DNA of 54,735 nucleotides, from the NCBI GenBank assembly GCA_017397305.1, contig JAFQJB010000022.1, positions 1-54,735 on the forward strand, written 5' to 3'. The notes under the pieces are model-generated. The model was not told the origin of the DNA and made no database searches. It was given only the letters and a program-made list of their open reading frames with translations. Position 1 is the first letter of the stretch. The number at the start of each line of letters is the position of its first letter. A program made the position numbers and the translations under genes. This DNA comes from Clostridia bacterium (GTDB taxonomy: Bacteria > Bacillota > Clostridia > Christensenellales > Borkfalkiaceae). This document shows, one piece after another, positions 24,496 to 32,236 of this stretch.

Positions 24496-26556
24496 ATGGG
24501 TAAAGTTTTATCACAAAACATTAGAAATATTGCAATCATCGGTCACAGCGGTGCGGGTAAAACCACGCTTGCAGAAGCCATTTTGTTCAACGGCAAAAGC
24601 ATTGACAGAATGGGCAAAACTGCGGACAAGAATACCGTTATGGACCACGATGAACAAGAAATGCAAAGGGGAATATCAATTTCTCTTTCGGCAGCGTATA
24701 CATATTGGCAAGATACCAAGATAAACATTATCGACGTACCTGGCTTTTTTGATTTTGAAGGTGAATTCGAAAGCGCAATGAGAGCGGTTGGCGCGGCAGT
24801 TTTAGTTGCCGACGCAAACGGCACGGTTGCAGTTGGTGCAGAAAAGGCGATTGAACACTGCTTACGTCGTCACATTCCGCTTTTGATTTTCGTTAACGGC
24901 GTGGATAAAGAAAACGCTAACTACGTTGCTACGGTTGAGGCTTTCCGTCAAAAATACGGCAGAAAGATTTCACCGACTCACTTACCTATTATGCGTGACG
25001 GCAAAATGAAAGGTTACGTTTCGGTTATTTCCGAAAAGGCTTATGAATTTTCACCCGGCGGAAGAGAACAAATTGAAACGCCAGAAAATCTTAAACCCGA
25101 CCTTGCACTTCTTAAAGACGCACTTATTGAGGCTGCGGCTGAAAGTTCGGAAGCGTTGCTCGATAAGTTTATAATGGAAGGCACATTAAATAACGACGAG
25201 GTTGTTGCGGGTGTTAGAAGCGGTCTTTGCACAGGTGACACCATTGCAATCATGGGCGGTTCAGCCCTTCAAAACATGGGTGTTATCAACCTCATGTACG
25301 AAATCGTTGACCTATTGCCCTCACCGTTTAATAGACGTCCCGTTCTTGCAACCAACGACAAAGGCGAAGTTGAATCGGTTGTATTCGATAAAGACAAGCC
25401 CTTCTCGGCGCAAGTGTTCAAGACCGTTGCCGACCCATTCGTTGGTAAACTCAATATGATAAGGGTATTCTCGGGAACGTTAAAGAGCGGTATGACCGTT
25501 TACAATTCTACAACTGGTGAAAAAGAAAGAATCAACAGCATATACGTAATGAAAGGCAAAAAGCAAGAAGTTGTTGACGAACTTGTTGCGGGCGATATTG
25601 GTGCGGTAAATAAGCTCGTTAACACCAACACCAGCGATACGCTTTGCGATGAAAGTGCAAAGATTAAGTATTATGATATCGCATTCCCCGAACCCGTATT
25701 AACCATGGCAATCTCCGCACAAAAGAGCGGTGAAGAAGACAAGGTTTTCCAAGGACTTAACCGCCTAGCTGAAGAAGATTTGACCTTTAAGGTTGAAAAA
25801 GATTTAGAAACGGGCGAAATGGTTATTCGCGGACAAGGCGAAACCCAACTTGACGTTTTGTGCAAGAAATTAAAGGCTAAATTTGGCGCAGAGGCAGTAC
25901 TAAGAGAGCCTAGAGTTGCGTTTAAGGAAACCATTAACGGCGTTGTTGAAGCCGAAGGAAAACACAAAAAGCAAACTGGTGGTGCAGGTCAATACGGCGT
26001 TGTTAACATTAAGTTTGAACCGGGCGCAGCGGACGGCAACTTCGAATTTGTAGACGCGGTTGTTGGCGGTGCCGTTCCAAGACAATTTATCCCCGCAGTT
26101 GAAAAGGGATTAAGAGAAGCAATCCAAAAAGGTGTTTTGGCGGGCTACCCGTTAATCAACTTAAAGTGTACCTTGTTCGACGGCAAATATCACCCTGTTG
26201 ACTCTAAGGAAGTTGCATTCGTATCGGCTGCAAAACTTGCTTACGACGATGGTATTCGCCGTGCAAAACCGACCATACTTGAACCCGTTTATTCTTATAA
26301 GATTATCGCACCCGACACTTATACGGGCGACATATTGGGCGACATGAACAAACGTCGTGGTAGAATTCTCGGTATGGAAATGGTTAACGGACAACAAGAG
26401 ATTCTTGCAGAAGCACCCCTTGTAGAAATGCTTAAATACGCAATTGACCTTCGCAGTATGACGCAAGGTAGGGGCAAGTTCTCGGCACAATTCTTGTGCT
26501 ATGAAGAAGTTCCGTTCTCGGCACAAGAAAAGATAATTGAGAACGCAAAAAAATAA
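24496..26556 (+). CDS. EF-G-like translation GTPase (second EF-G type)
   Basis: This 686-residue protein has the five-domain EF-G layout. G1 is GHSGAGKTT (16-24), the switch I region has EMQRGISISLS and G3 is DVPGFFDF. Domain IV has the family core GGAGQYGVVNIKFEP. Two features separate it from the main EF-G: G1 has Ser-Gly instead of Val-Asp, and the G4 motif NKxD is NGVD (FVNGVDKEN). These fit the EF-G-like FusA2 group rather than fusA, whose gene normally accompanies tuf. The exact role of this paralogue group is unsettled. It probably forms a transcription unit with the phosphofructokinase gene 39 bases downstream. Confidence 0.85.
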   Translation: MGKVLSQNIRNIAIIGHSGAGKTTLAEAILFNGKSIDRMGKTADKNTVMDHDEQEMQRGISISLSAAYTYWQDTKINIIDVPGFFDFEGEFESAMRAVGAAVLVADANGTVAVGAEKAIEHCLRRHIPLLIFVNGVDKENANYVATVEAFRQKYGRKISPTHLPIMRDGKMKGYVSVISEKAYEFSPGGREQIETPENLKPDLALLKDALIEAAAESSEALLDKFIMEGTLNNDEVVAGVRSGLCTGDTIAIMGGSALQNMGVINLMYEIVDLLPSPFNRRPVLATNDKGEVESVVFDKDKPFSAQVFKTVADPFVGKLNMIRVFSGTLKSGMTVYNSTTGEKERINSIYVMKGKKQEVVDELVAGDIGAVNKLVNTNTSDTLCDESAKIKYYDIAFPEPVLTMAISAQKSGEEDKVFQGLNRLAEEDLTFKVEKDLETGEMVIRGQGETQLDVLCKKLKAKFGAEAVLREPRVAFKETINGVVEAEGKHKKQTGGAGQYGVVNIKFEPGAADGNFEFVDAVVGGAVPRQFIPAVEKGLREAIQKGVLAGYPLINLKCTLFDGKYHPVDSKEVAFVSAAKLAYDDGIRRAKPTILEPVYSYKIIAPDTYTGDILGDMNKRRGRILGMEMVNGQQEILAEAPLVEMLKYAIDLRSMTQGRGKFSAQFLCYEEVPFSAQEKIIENAKK

Positions 26557-26595
26557 GTGCGCTAATATTCGAGCGCGATTGGAGATGATTTATAA

Positions 26596-27522
26596 ATGAT
26601 ACTATCAATATGCCCGAACCCGAGCATTGACTGCACGATAGAGCTCGATAGCTTAAACGTTGGTATGCTCAATAGGATAGACAGCAAGGTGGAAACTTAT
26701 TCGGGCAAAGCACTAAACGTTGCTATGGGTGTCGCAAGGCTTGGAGAGGAAAGTTTTACCACAGGCTTTATGTTCGACGACCAAGGCAAGTTGTTTGAAC
26801 ACGTTCTCGATAGGGAAGGTGTAAAATACAAATTTATTTACAACAAAGGTAGGGCAAGGGTTAACTACAAAATAATCGACAAACGTTCTATGTTGACCGA
26901 GATTAACGATAAGGGCGAAACGGTAACAAAAGAAAAACAAGCCGAACTAATCGACCTTGTTAGAGAGATTTCACCAAACTTTAAGATTGCGGTTATGAGC
27001 GGAAGTTTGCCAAAGGGCGTAAGTCCCGAATTTTACGGCGACGTTTTGTCGGCAGTTCCAAGTAACGTTAAGGTTATAGTTGACACCGAACGCGAAAATA
27101 TGCTCTCCGCTATAGACAAAAGACAAATCTATATGGTAAAACCAAACCTTAGAGAGTTTGAAAAGTTTACCGGGGCAAGCATAAGTTCTATCGACGATAT
27201 CGTGAAAGCATCAAAAAAATATCTCGATATGGGTGTTCAAAACGTTTTGGTATCTTTGGGCTCTGAAGGGGCGGTGCTTACCGACGGAGTGGATAGTTAT
27301 TATTGCAAGAGCGCGTCTGTTGCAGTAAACTCTACCGTAGGAGCGGGTGACTGCATGGTTGCAGCCGTGTGCGTGGGGCTTATCAAGGGCGTTCCTATGC
27401 ACGAACTTCTCAAAATGAGCGTCGCTGCGGGAACGGCAGCCGTTACCACAAGTGGAACAAACCTCTTTTACTTTGATAAGTATAAAGAAATTTATGCAAA
27501 GATAACCTCAAGAAAAATTTAA
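26596..27522 (+). CDS. fruK: 1-phosphofructokinase (PfkB family)
   Basis: This 308-residue ribokinase-family sugar kinase probably phosphorylates fructose 1-phosphate to fructose 1,6-bisphosphate. It starts ILSICPNPSIDCTIEL, the typical FruK/LacC opening. It has the substrate-binding SGKALNVAMGVARLG, where family members usually have GGKG, MSGSLPKGV, and the catalytic anion-hole motif VGAGDCMVA with D252. Tagatose 6-phosphate kinase is an alternative within the same subfamily. No PTS or fruR gene is adjacent; the upstream neighbour is the EF-G-like gene. GGAG lies before the ATG. Confidence 0.82.
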   Translation: MILSICPNPSIDCTIELDSLNVGMLNRIDSKVETYSGKALNVAMGVARLGEESFTTGFMFDDQGKLFEHVLDREGVKYKFIYNKGRARVNYKIIDKRSMLTEINDKGETVTKEKQAELIDLVREISPNFKIAVMSGSLPKGVSPEFYGDVLSAVPSNVKVIVDTERENMLSAIDKRQIYMVKPNLREFEKFTGASISSIDDIVKASKKYLDMGVQNVLVSLGSEGAVLTDGVDSYYCKSASVAVNSTVGAGDCMVAAVCVGLIKGVPMHELLKMSVAAGTAAVTTSGTNLFYFDKYKEIYAKITSRKI

Positions 27523-27524
27523 GC

Positions 27525-27557
27525 AAAAGACAGCCTACTTTACGTAGGCTGTCTTTT
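27525..27557 (+). terminator. Terminator of fruK
   Basis: A perfect 14-base stem: AAAAGACAGCCTAC (27525-27538) with GTAGGCTGTCTTTT (27544-27557). Confidence 0.92.
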
Positions 27558-27590
27558 TAGGGAAAACCTTATATTTTTTTAAAAAAACAC

Positions 27591-27620
27591 TTGACATAGG
27601 TAAAACAAGAGGAGTATAAT
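27591..27620 (+). promoter_or_regulatory. Consensus sigma-A promoter of the aromatic amino acid operon
   Basis: TTGACA (27591-27596), an 18-base spacer and TATAAT (27615-27620). Transcription should start near 27627, about 15 bases before the leader peptide start codon. Confidence 0.88.
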
Positions 27621-27641
27621 CTAAGTGTTTTGGAGAAAGAG

Positions 27642-27692
27642 ATGAAAAAATACAATTCTTATTTTTACTTTTATTTTAATAGCAAAGTTTAA
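27642..27692 (+). CDS. Phe/Tyr-rich attenuator leader peptide of the aro operon
   Basis: This 16-codon frame has its own ribosome-binding site (GGAG at 27632-27635) and encodes MKKYNSYFYFYFNSKV. Seven of 16 residues are aromatic (4 Tyr, 3 Phe), six of them consecutive at residues 7-12 (codons 27660-27677). It lies directly behind the operon promoter and ahead of mutually exclusive hairpins and a terminator. This is the layout of classical leader-peptide attenuation: shortage of charged tRNA-Phe or tRNA-Tyr would stall the ribosome on these codons. The frame is too short to be found by length, but composition, SD and position make it convincing. It contains no Trp codon. Confidence 0.85.
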   Translation: MKKYNSYFYFYFNSKV

Positions 27693-27699
27693 TATTTCG

Positions 27700-27776
27700 A
27701 TAGTAGTTACTATACGGATTGTTTTTGCTTGGAAATAAAAAAACGGCTTTGTAGTAATCGCTACAGAGCCTTTTTT
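27700..27776 (+). promoter_or_regulatory. Transcription attenuator of the aro operon (alternative hairpins plus terminator)
   Basis: Three competing structures are visible. (1:2) ATAGT (27700-27704) with ACTAT (27709-27713). (2:3, antiterminator) 27706-27714 with 27750-27758, nine consecutive pairs including two G-U, core TTACTA with TAGTAA. (3:4, terminator) GGCTTTGTAG (27745-27754) with CTACAGAGCC (27761-27770), ten pairs with one G-U, followed by six T's. Forming 2:3 takes apart the 5' arm of the terminator. A ribosome stalled on the Phe/Tyr codons leaves strand 2 free; one that reaches the stop codon at 27690-27692 would hinder it. Confidence 0.8.
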
Positions 27777-27780
27777 AATT

Positions 27781-28125
27781 AGTTAGCCTTTTACGCAAAA
27801 AGGGTTGACCGTTCGTTTTGTGAAACCCTTTGCAATACGGCAGATATCCGCTTGAAAAGATGTATACTCTTTCCATCGCGTCTATCTTTGTCTTGCTTGT
27901 GTTTGACAAACCAAACAAAATGTCAACCATTTTACTTCAAAGTCTAACGAGTAGATAGTAATTGGCTGTTACGTAAACCTTTCGCGAGCCTTGTCTTGCT
28001 CGCATTTGACGTTCCTAAACTGGAAGGTAAAATACTTCGCAATACTGCGTTACTGCTTAGTGTTGCACCTACTTATCTTATTAATACTGAAATAAACGTT
28101 ACATATATAAACTGGAGATAGCTTT
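27781..28125 (+). other. Long untranslated segment with repeat-family sequence between attenuator and aroF
   Basis: About 345 bases contain no credible gene. The segment holds TTCGCGAGCCTTGTCTTGCT (27981-28000), which is part of a hairpin GCGAGC/GCTCGC (27984-28003), and TTACTGCTTAGT (28050-28061). Both words recur in the tandem repeats downstream of gapA. GGAG before 28126 is the aroF ribosome-binding site. No second strong promoter was recognised. Confidence 0.6.
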
Positions 28126-29142
28126 ATGATAATCGTTGTAAAAAATACTTGTGAAGAAAAGCAGTTTACCAACCTTATAGATTGGGTTAAAGAACTTGGA
28201 CTTGACGTGCACGTAAGCCGTGGTGAAACTTCCACGGTTTTAGGGCTTGTTGGGGATACGAGTAGGGTTGATATGGACCTTATTTCAAGTCTTGACATTG
28301 TTGAAAAAGTTCAACGCGTTCAAGAGCCCTATAAAAATGCAAATAGAAAATTCCACCCCGAAGATTCGGTTGTAAAGGTGGCTGGTCGCGAGATAGGAAA
28401 GAACAAATTCCACGTTATTGCGGGGCCTTGCTCGGTAGAATCGGAAAAGCAAATCATAGAGGTTGCAGAGGCGGTTAAGGCATCGGGCGCGACTATGCTT
28501 CGTGGCGGTGCGTTTAAGCCTAGAACTTCGCCCTATGCATTCCAAGGCTTAAAGGACACGGGTATTGAACTTTTGCTTAAAGCCAAAAAGGAAACGGGAC
28601 TACCAATCGTTACCGAACTTTTGAGTGTAAATAACCTTGACCTATTCCAAGACGTTGACGTTATTCAAATAGGTGCAAGGAATATGCAAAACTTTGAACT
28701 CTTAAAAGAGGTTGGAAAGACGGGAAAACCCATTCTATTAAAACGTGGACTTGCAAACACCTTACAAGAACTTCTTATGAGTGCCGAATACATTATGGCG
28801 GAAGGCGACAGCGAAGTTATCCTTTGCGAAAGGGGTATTAGAACGTTTGAAACTATGACTAGAAACACTCTCGACTTATCGGCAATTCCCGCATTAAAAG
28901 ATAGAACGCACTTACCGATAATTATCGACCCCAGTCACTCGACGGGTATTGCAAAGTACGTTGAACCTATGTCGCTTGCATCGGTTGGCGCGGGGGCGGA
29001 CGGACTTATTATCGAAGTTCATAACGACCCCAAACGTGCGCTTTGCGACGGTGCTCAATCACTTAATCCCGAGCAGTTTGATAACCTCATGAAAAAGATT
29101 AAAGCAATGCTTCCTTTGGTGGATAAAACTTACGGTGGATAG
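28126..29142 (+). CDS. aroF: 3-deoxy-7-phosphoheptulonate (DAHP) synthase
   Basis: This 338-residue enzyme condenses phosphoenolpyruvate and erythrose 4-phosphate, the first step of the shikimate pathway. Residues 1-70 form a ferredoxin-like regulatory domain, as in the type I-beta enzyme of Thermotoga. The barrel follows with HVIAGPCSVES, LRGGAFKPRTSPYAFQG, QIGARNMQNF, LLKRG and IIDPSHSTG, which carry the substrate- and metal-binding residues. The fused N-terminal domain is the usual site of Tyr/Phe feedback in this class. It is the first structural gene of the operon, about 350 bases behind the attenuator; tyrA follows after one base. Confidence 0.95.
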   Translation: MIIVVKNTCEEKQFTNLIDWVKELGLDVHVSRGETSTVLGLVGDTSRVDMDLISSLDIVEKVQRVQEPYKNANRKFHPEDSVVKVAGREIGKNKFHVIAGPCSVESEKQIIEVAEAVKASGATMLRGGAFKPRTSPYAFQGLKDTGIELLLKAKKETGLPIVTELLSVNNLDLFQDVDVIQIGARNMQNFELLKEVGKTGKPILLKRGLANTLQELLMSAEYIMAEGDSEVILCERGIRTFETMTRNTLDLSAIPALKDRTHLPIIIDPSHSTGIAKYVEPMSLASVGAGADGLIIEVHNDPKRALCDGAQSLNPEQFDNLMKKIKAMLPLVDKTYGG

Positions 29143-29143
29143 T

Positions 29144-30004
29144 ATGAAAATTGGTATTATAGGGCTTGGACTTATCGGCGGTTCGCTTGGAAGAGTAATA
29201 GTTGCTAGAACGGATAGCACCGTGTATGCGACCGATATCGATAAAAAGGCAATGCTTAACGGTAAACTTTTAGAAGCATACCACATAGAGCTTAACGACG
29301 AGAACGTAAAGGAGTTGGACTTATTATTCTTATCCCTCTATCCCGACGCGTTAGAAGAGGTTTTGGAAAGGTATTGCCCGCTTTTAAAAGAGGGCGCAAC
29401 GGTGTGCGATTGCTGTGGCAACAAGCGAAGAATTGTTGGGCAAATGCAAACCCTTTCAAAAAAATTCCCGCACGTAAACTTTATAAGTGCGCACCCAATG
29501 GCAGGGCGTGAGTTTTCGGGTATAACCCACTCCACAGCGGGCTTATTCGACAAGGCGTCCATGATTTTAGTGCCCGTACAAGCGGATATTAGGGTTCTTG
29601 CGTGGCTAAAAGCATTTTGCGTTGACCTTGGTTTTTCAAAAGTGGTTATATCTACTGCTGAAAAACACGACCAAATTATTGCATACACCTCGCAACTTGC
29701 CCACCTTGTTTCTAGTGCGTATATAAAAAGCCCCACGGCAAGTCAGTTTATGGGTTTTTCGGCGGGCAGTTTTAGGGATATGACGAGGGTTGCAAGGCTT
29801 TCGCCTGAAATGTGGGCGCAATTGACCATTGATAATGCCGACTTTTTGACGACAGAACTCGACCAAATTATATCAAGTCTTACCGAATATAAAAATGCGT
29901 TAGAGAAAAAAGATAAACAAAAGATGAAAGAGCTTCTCGCAGACGGCAACGAGAAAAAGTTGCTCTCTGAAAAAATGAGAAGGAGTTGGAATAATGAAAA
30001 ATAG
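29144..30004 (+). CDS. tyrA: Prephenate dehydrogenase
   Basis: This 286-residue NAD(P)-dependent enzyme makes 4-hydroxyphenylpyruvate from prephenate in tyrosine synthesis. A Rossmann motif IGLGLIGGSLG occurs near residues 5-15. The catalytic His (H117) is in FISAHPMAGREF, and a helical dimerisation domain follows. The chain ends without an ACT domain, so feedback control by tyrosine may be absent at this step. A GTG nine bases upstream is in frame, but the ATG at 29144 matches the family and lies after GGTGG. The last codons overlap aroB by 11 bases. Confidence 0.93.
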   Translation: MKIGIIGLGLIGGSLGRVIVARTDSTVYATDIDKKAMLNGKLLEAYHIELNDENVKELDLLFLSLYPDALEEVLERYCPLLKEGATVCDCCGNKRRIVGQMQTLSKKFPHVNFISAHPMAGREFSGITHSTAGLFDKASMILVPVQADIRVLAWLKAFCVDLGFSKVVISTAEKHDQIIAYTSQLAHLVSSAYIKSPTASQFMGFSAGSFRDMTRVARLSPEMWAQLTIDNADFLTTELDQIISSLTEYKNALEKKDKQKMKELLADGNEKKLLSEKMRRSWNNEK

Positions 30005-31046
30005 TGAAAACATTACCACAATAATGGTAAAAGCATCTTCAAAATATCCTATAAAGATAGGTAGCGGTTTGATTGAAAATGCGGGAAGTTATATTAAGCA
30101 AAAAATTTCCGCACAAAAAATCGTGATTATCACCGATGATATCGTGGATAAAATCTATTCTAGAAAGGTTGAGCAATCTTTGTCATCAAACGGCTTTGAA
30201 GTGCTAAAATACGTCTTTGAAAACGGTGAGGAGAGAAAAAATCTCACCACTTATGGTCAAATGCTTAAGTTTTTGGCAAAAAACCAAGTGACAAGGACTG
30301 ACGGAATAGTTGCGCTAGGCGGTGGCGTTGTAGGGGATATGGCAGGTTTTGTTGCCTCTACTTTCCTTAGGGGTATAAAGTACGTACAAATTCCAACCAC
30401 GCTTTTATCCCAAATAGATTCTTCGGTTGGTGGAAAAACCGCAATCGACTTAAAAGAGGGCAAAAACTTGGTAGGCGCGTTCTATCAGCCCTCTCTCGTG
30501 CTTTGCGATACCGACGTTTTATCCACCCTTCCAAAAAGCGTTTTTGACGACGGAATGGGGGAGGCGGTTAAGTATGCGCTCCTTAGCAAAAAGGTGTTTA
30601 AGCTTTTTGAAAGCGAAAAACTTGAACTTGGTAAACTTGTTACCCTTTGTATCGATTATAAAAGGCAAGTGGTGGAGGCTGACGAGTTTGAAAAGAACAA
30701 GAGAAAGTTATTGAATCTTGGTCACACCCCCGCACACGCAATAGAAAAACTTTCAAAATACACCATTTCACACGGAAAAGCCGTAAGAATGGGTATAGAT
30801 ATTATTTTGAAAAATTCTGCTACGTTAAACCTTATAAAAAAGGAAGAATACGTACGCATAAAAGAGATTTTAGATGGCAAATTGAGGGCGGAAGAAAACC
30901 CGTTTACCATGGAACAAATCGTCAAGGCATGCGCGCAGGATAAAAAGCGCAGTGCCAACAAGATTTCTCTTCTTATGGTGCATGGTGTTGGCAACGTTAA
31001 AGAGCATAAGATTGATATATCAAACCTTAAAGGATATTTAAGATGA
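29994..31046 (+). CDS. aroB: 3-dehydroquinate synthase
   Basis: This 350-residue enzyme forms 3-dehydroquinate from DAHP using NAD and a divalent metal. The NAD- and substrate-binding stretches are intact: DGIVALGGGVVGDMAGFVAS, RGIKYVQIPTTLLSQIDSSV and GGKTAIDL. Metal ligands are visible in GMGEAVKYALL (Glu), NLGHTPAHAIE (His) and ISHGKAVRMG (His). Length is typical. It overlaps tyrA and aroA, so translational coupling is likely. GGAG lies before the ATG. Confidence 0.97.
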   Translation: MKNSENITTIMVKASSKYPIKIGSGLIENAGSYIKQKISAQKIVIITDDIVDKIYSRKVEQSLSSNGFEVLKYVFENGEERKNLTTYGQMLKFLAKNQVTRTDGIVALGGGVVGDMAGFVASTFLRGIKYVQIPTTLLSQIDSSVGGKTAIDLKEGKNLVGAFYQPSLVLCDTDVLSTLPKSVFDDGMGEAVKYALLSKKVFKLFESEKLELGKLVTLCIDYKRQVVEADEFEKNKRKLLNLGHTPAHAIEKLSKYTISHGKAVRMGIDIILKNSATLNLIKKEEYVRIKEILDGKLRAEENPFTMEQIVKACAQDKKRSANKISLLMVHGVGNVKEHKIDISNLKGYLR

Positions 31047-32236
31047 ACGTAAAAATTTGCGGGACAACCGCGCGCGGAGAAATAGAGGCAATACCCTCAA
31101 AATCTTACGCGCATAGAATTGCAATTTGTTCATTTTTTGCTAAAAACCCGATAACTACAACGTGCGGGGATTTCAGTTCAAAGGACATAATTGCAACCGA
31201 GCGGTGTTTAAACCAACTAAATAAGGGCGAAAAGGTTTTAGACTGCACGGAGTCGGGTTCAACCTTAAGGTTTTTGATACCGCTTGTTGCCTCTCTCGGT
31301 GGGGAATATATTCTAAACGGGCAAGGCAAACTTATGTCCCGCCCCAACAAAGAACTTGCCGACGCACTTATAGGTCACGGCGTAACGGTTGAGCAAACCG
31401 ATTGCGTAAAGGTGAAGGGTAAGCTTACTGGCGGTGAGTTTAGACTTCGCGGGGATATAAGTTCGCAGTACGTTTCGGGGCTACTTATGGCACTTCCCTC
31501 TCTTAAAGAGGACAGTAAAATTGTTTTAACAACTCCGCTCGCATCTTCTTCATACGTGGATATCACTATAGAAGTGTTAGAAAAGTTCAACGTAAAGATA
31601 GAAAGGACCGACTACGGATATTTTATCCGTGGCAATCAAAAGTATTGCGGTTTGGCAAAAGCCGAGGGCGACTGGTCGAACGGCGCATTCTTTTTAAGTT
31701 TAGGTGCGCTAGCGGGCGACGTTACCCTGTTTGGCTTAAACCCCGATAGCGTTCAAGGTGACAAGGTCATAATGGACGTTTTAGAAAAAGCGGGAGCAAA
31801 GGTCAGCGCGGAAAATGGCGGAATAAGGGTGCAAAAGAGCCAGCTTAATTGTTTTACTCTCGATGCGGAAAACTGCCCCGATTTAGTGCCGATAGTGTCG
31901 GTTTTGGGCGCGTTTGCAAAGGGCACCACCGTGATAGAGCACGTTGAAAGACTTAAAATAAAAGAGAGCGATAGAATTTTAACGACCATAGATATGCTTG
32001 AAAAATTCGGCATAAAGGCGGAAAGCGACGGAAAGACGCTCACCATTTACGGCGGAAAGCCAAAGAGTGCGGTTGCCGATTCGCATAACGACCACAGAAT
32101 TGCAATGTCCATTGCCGTTATGGCTACGGCTTGCGAGGGGCAAAGCGTTTTAACCGATGCAAAAGCGGTGGAAAAATCGTATCCCAGTTTTTTCGAGCAT
32201 TTAACAAAAGTTGGAGGGCGTGTAGAATATGACTAA
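31043..32236 (+). CDS. aroA: 5-enolpyruvylshikimate-3-phosphate synthase
   Basis: This 397-residue EPSP synthase joins shikimate 3-phosphate and phosphoenolpyruvate. Family segments are present: PSKSYAHRIAICSFF (catalytic Lys of the N-terminal lobe), DCTESGSTLRFLIPL, LMSRPNKELADALIGHG, GDISSQYVSGLLMALP, and the C-terminal DNHR-like stretch SHNDHRIAMSIAVMA. The chain is slightly shorter than the about 430 residues usual for the family. The ATGA overlap with aroB and the 8-base overlap with aroC show tight coupling inside the operon. Confidence 0.96.
   Translation: MNVKICGTTARGEIEAIPSKSYAHRIAICSFFAKNPITTTCGDFSSKDIIATERCLNQLNKGEKVLDCTESGSTLRFLIPLVASLGGEYILNGQGKLMSRPNKELADALIGHGVTVEQTDCVKVKGKLTGGEFRLRGDISSQYVSGLLMALPSLKEDSKIVLTTPLASSSYVDITIEVLEKFNVKIERTDYGYFIRGNQKYCGLAKAEGDWSNGAFFLSLGALAGDVTLFGLNPDSVQGDKVIMDVLEKAGAKVSAENGGIRVQKSQLNCFTLDAENCPDLVPIVSVLGAFAKGTTVIEHVERLKIKESDRILTTIDMLEKFGIKAESDGKTLTIYGGKPKSAVADSHNDHRIAMSIAVMATACEGQSVLTDAKAVEKSYPSFFEHLTKVGGRVEYD

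Noticed and set aside
27621..27780. T-box riboswitch in front of the aro operon
   Set aside because: No specifier loop or conserved T-box sequence was found; the Phe/Tyr leader frame explains the terminator better.
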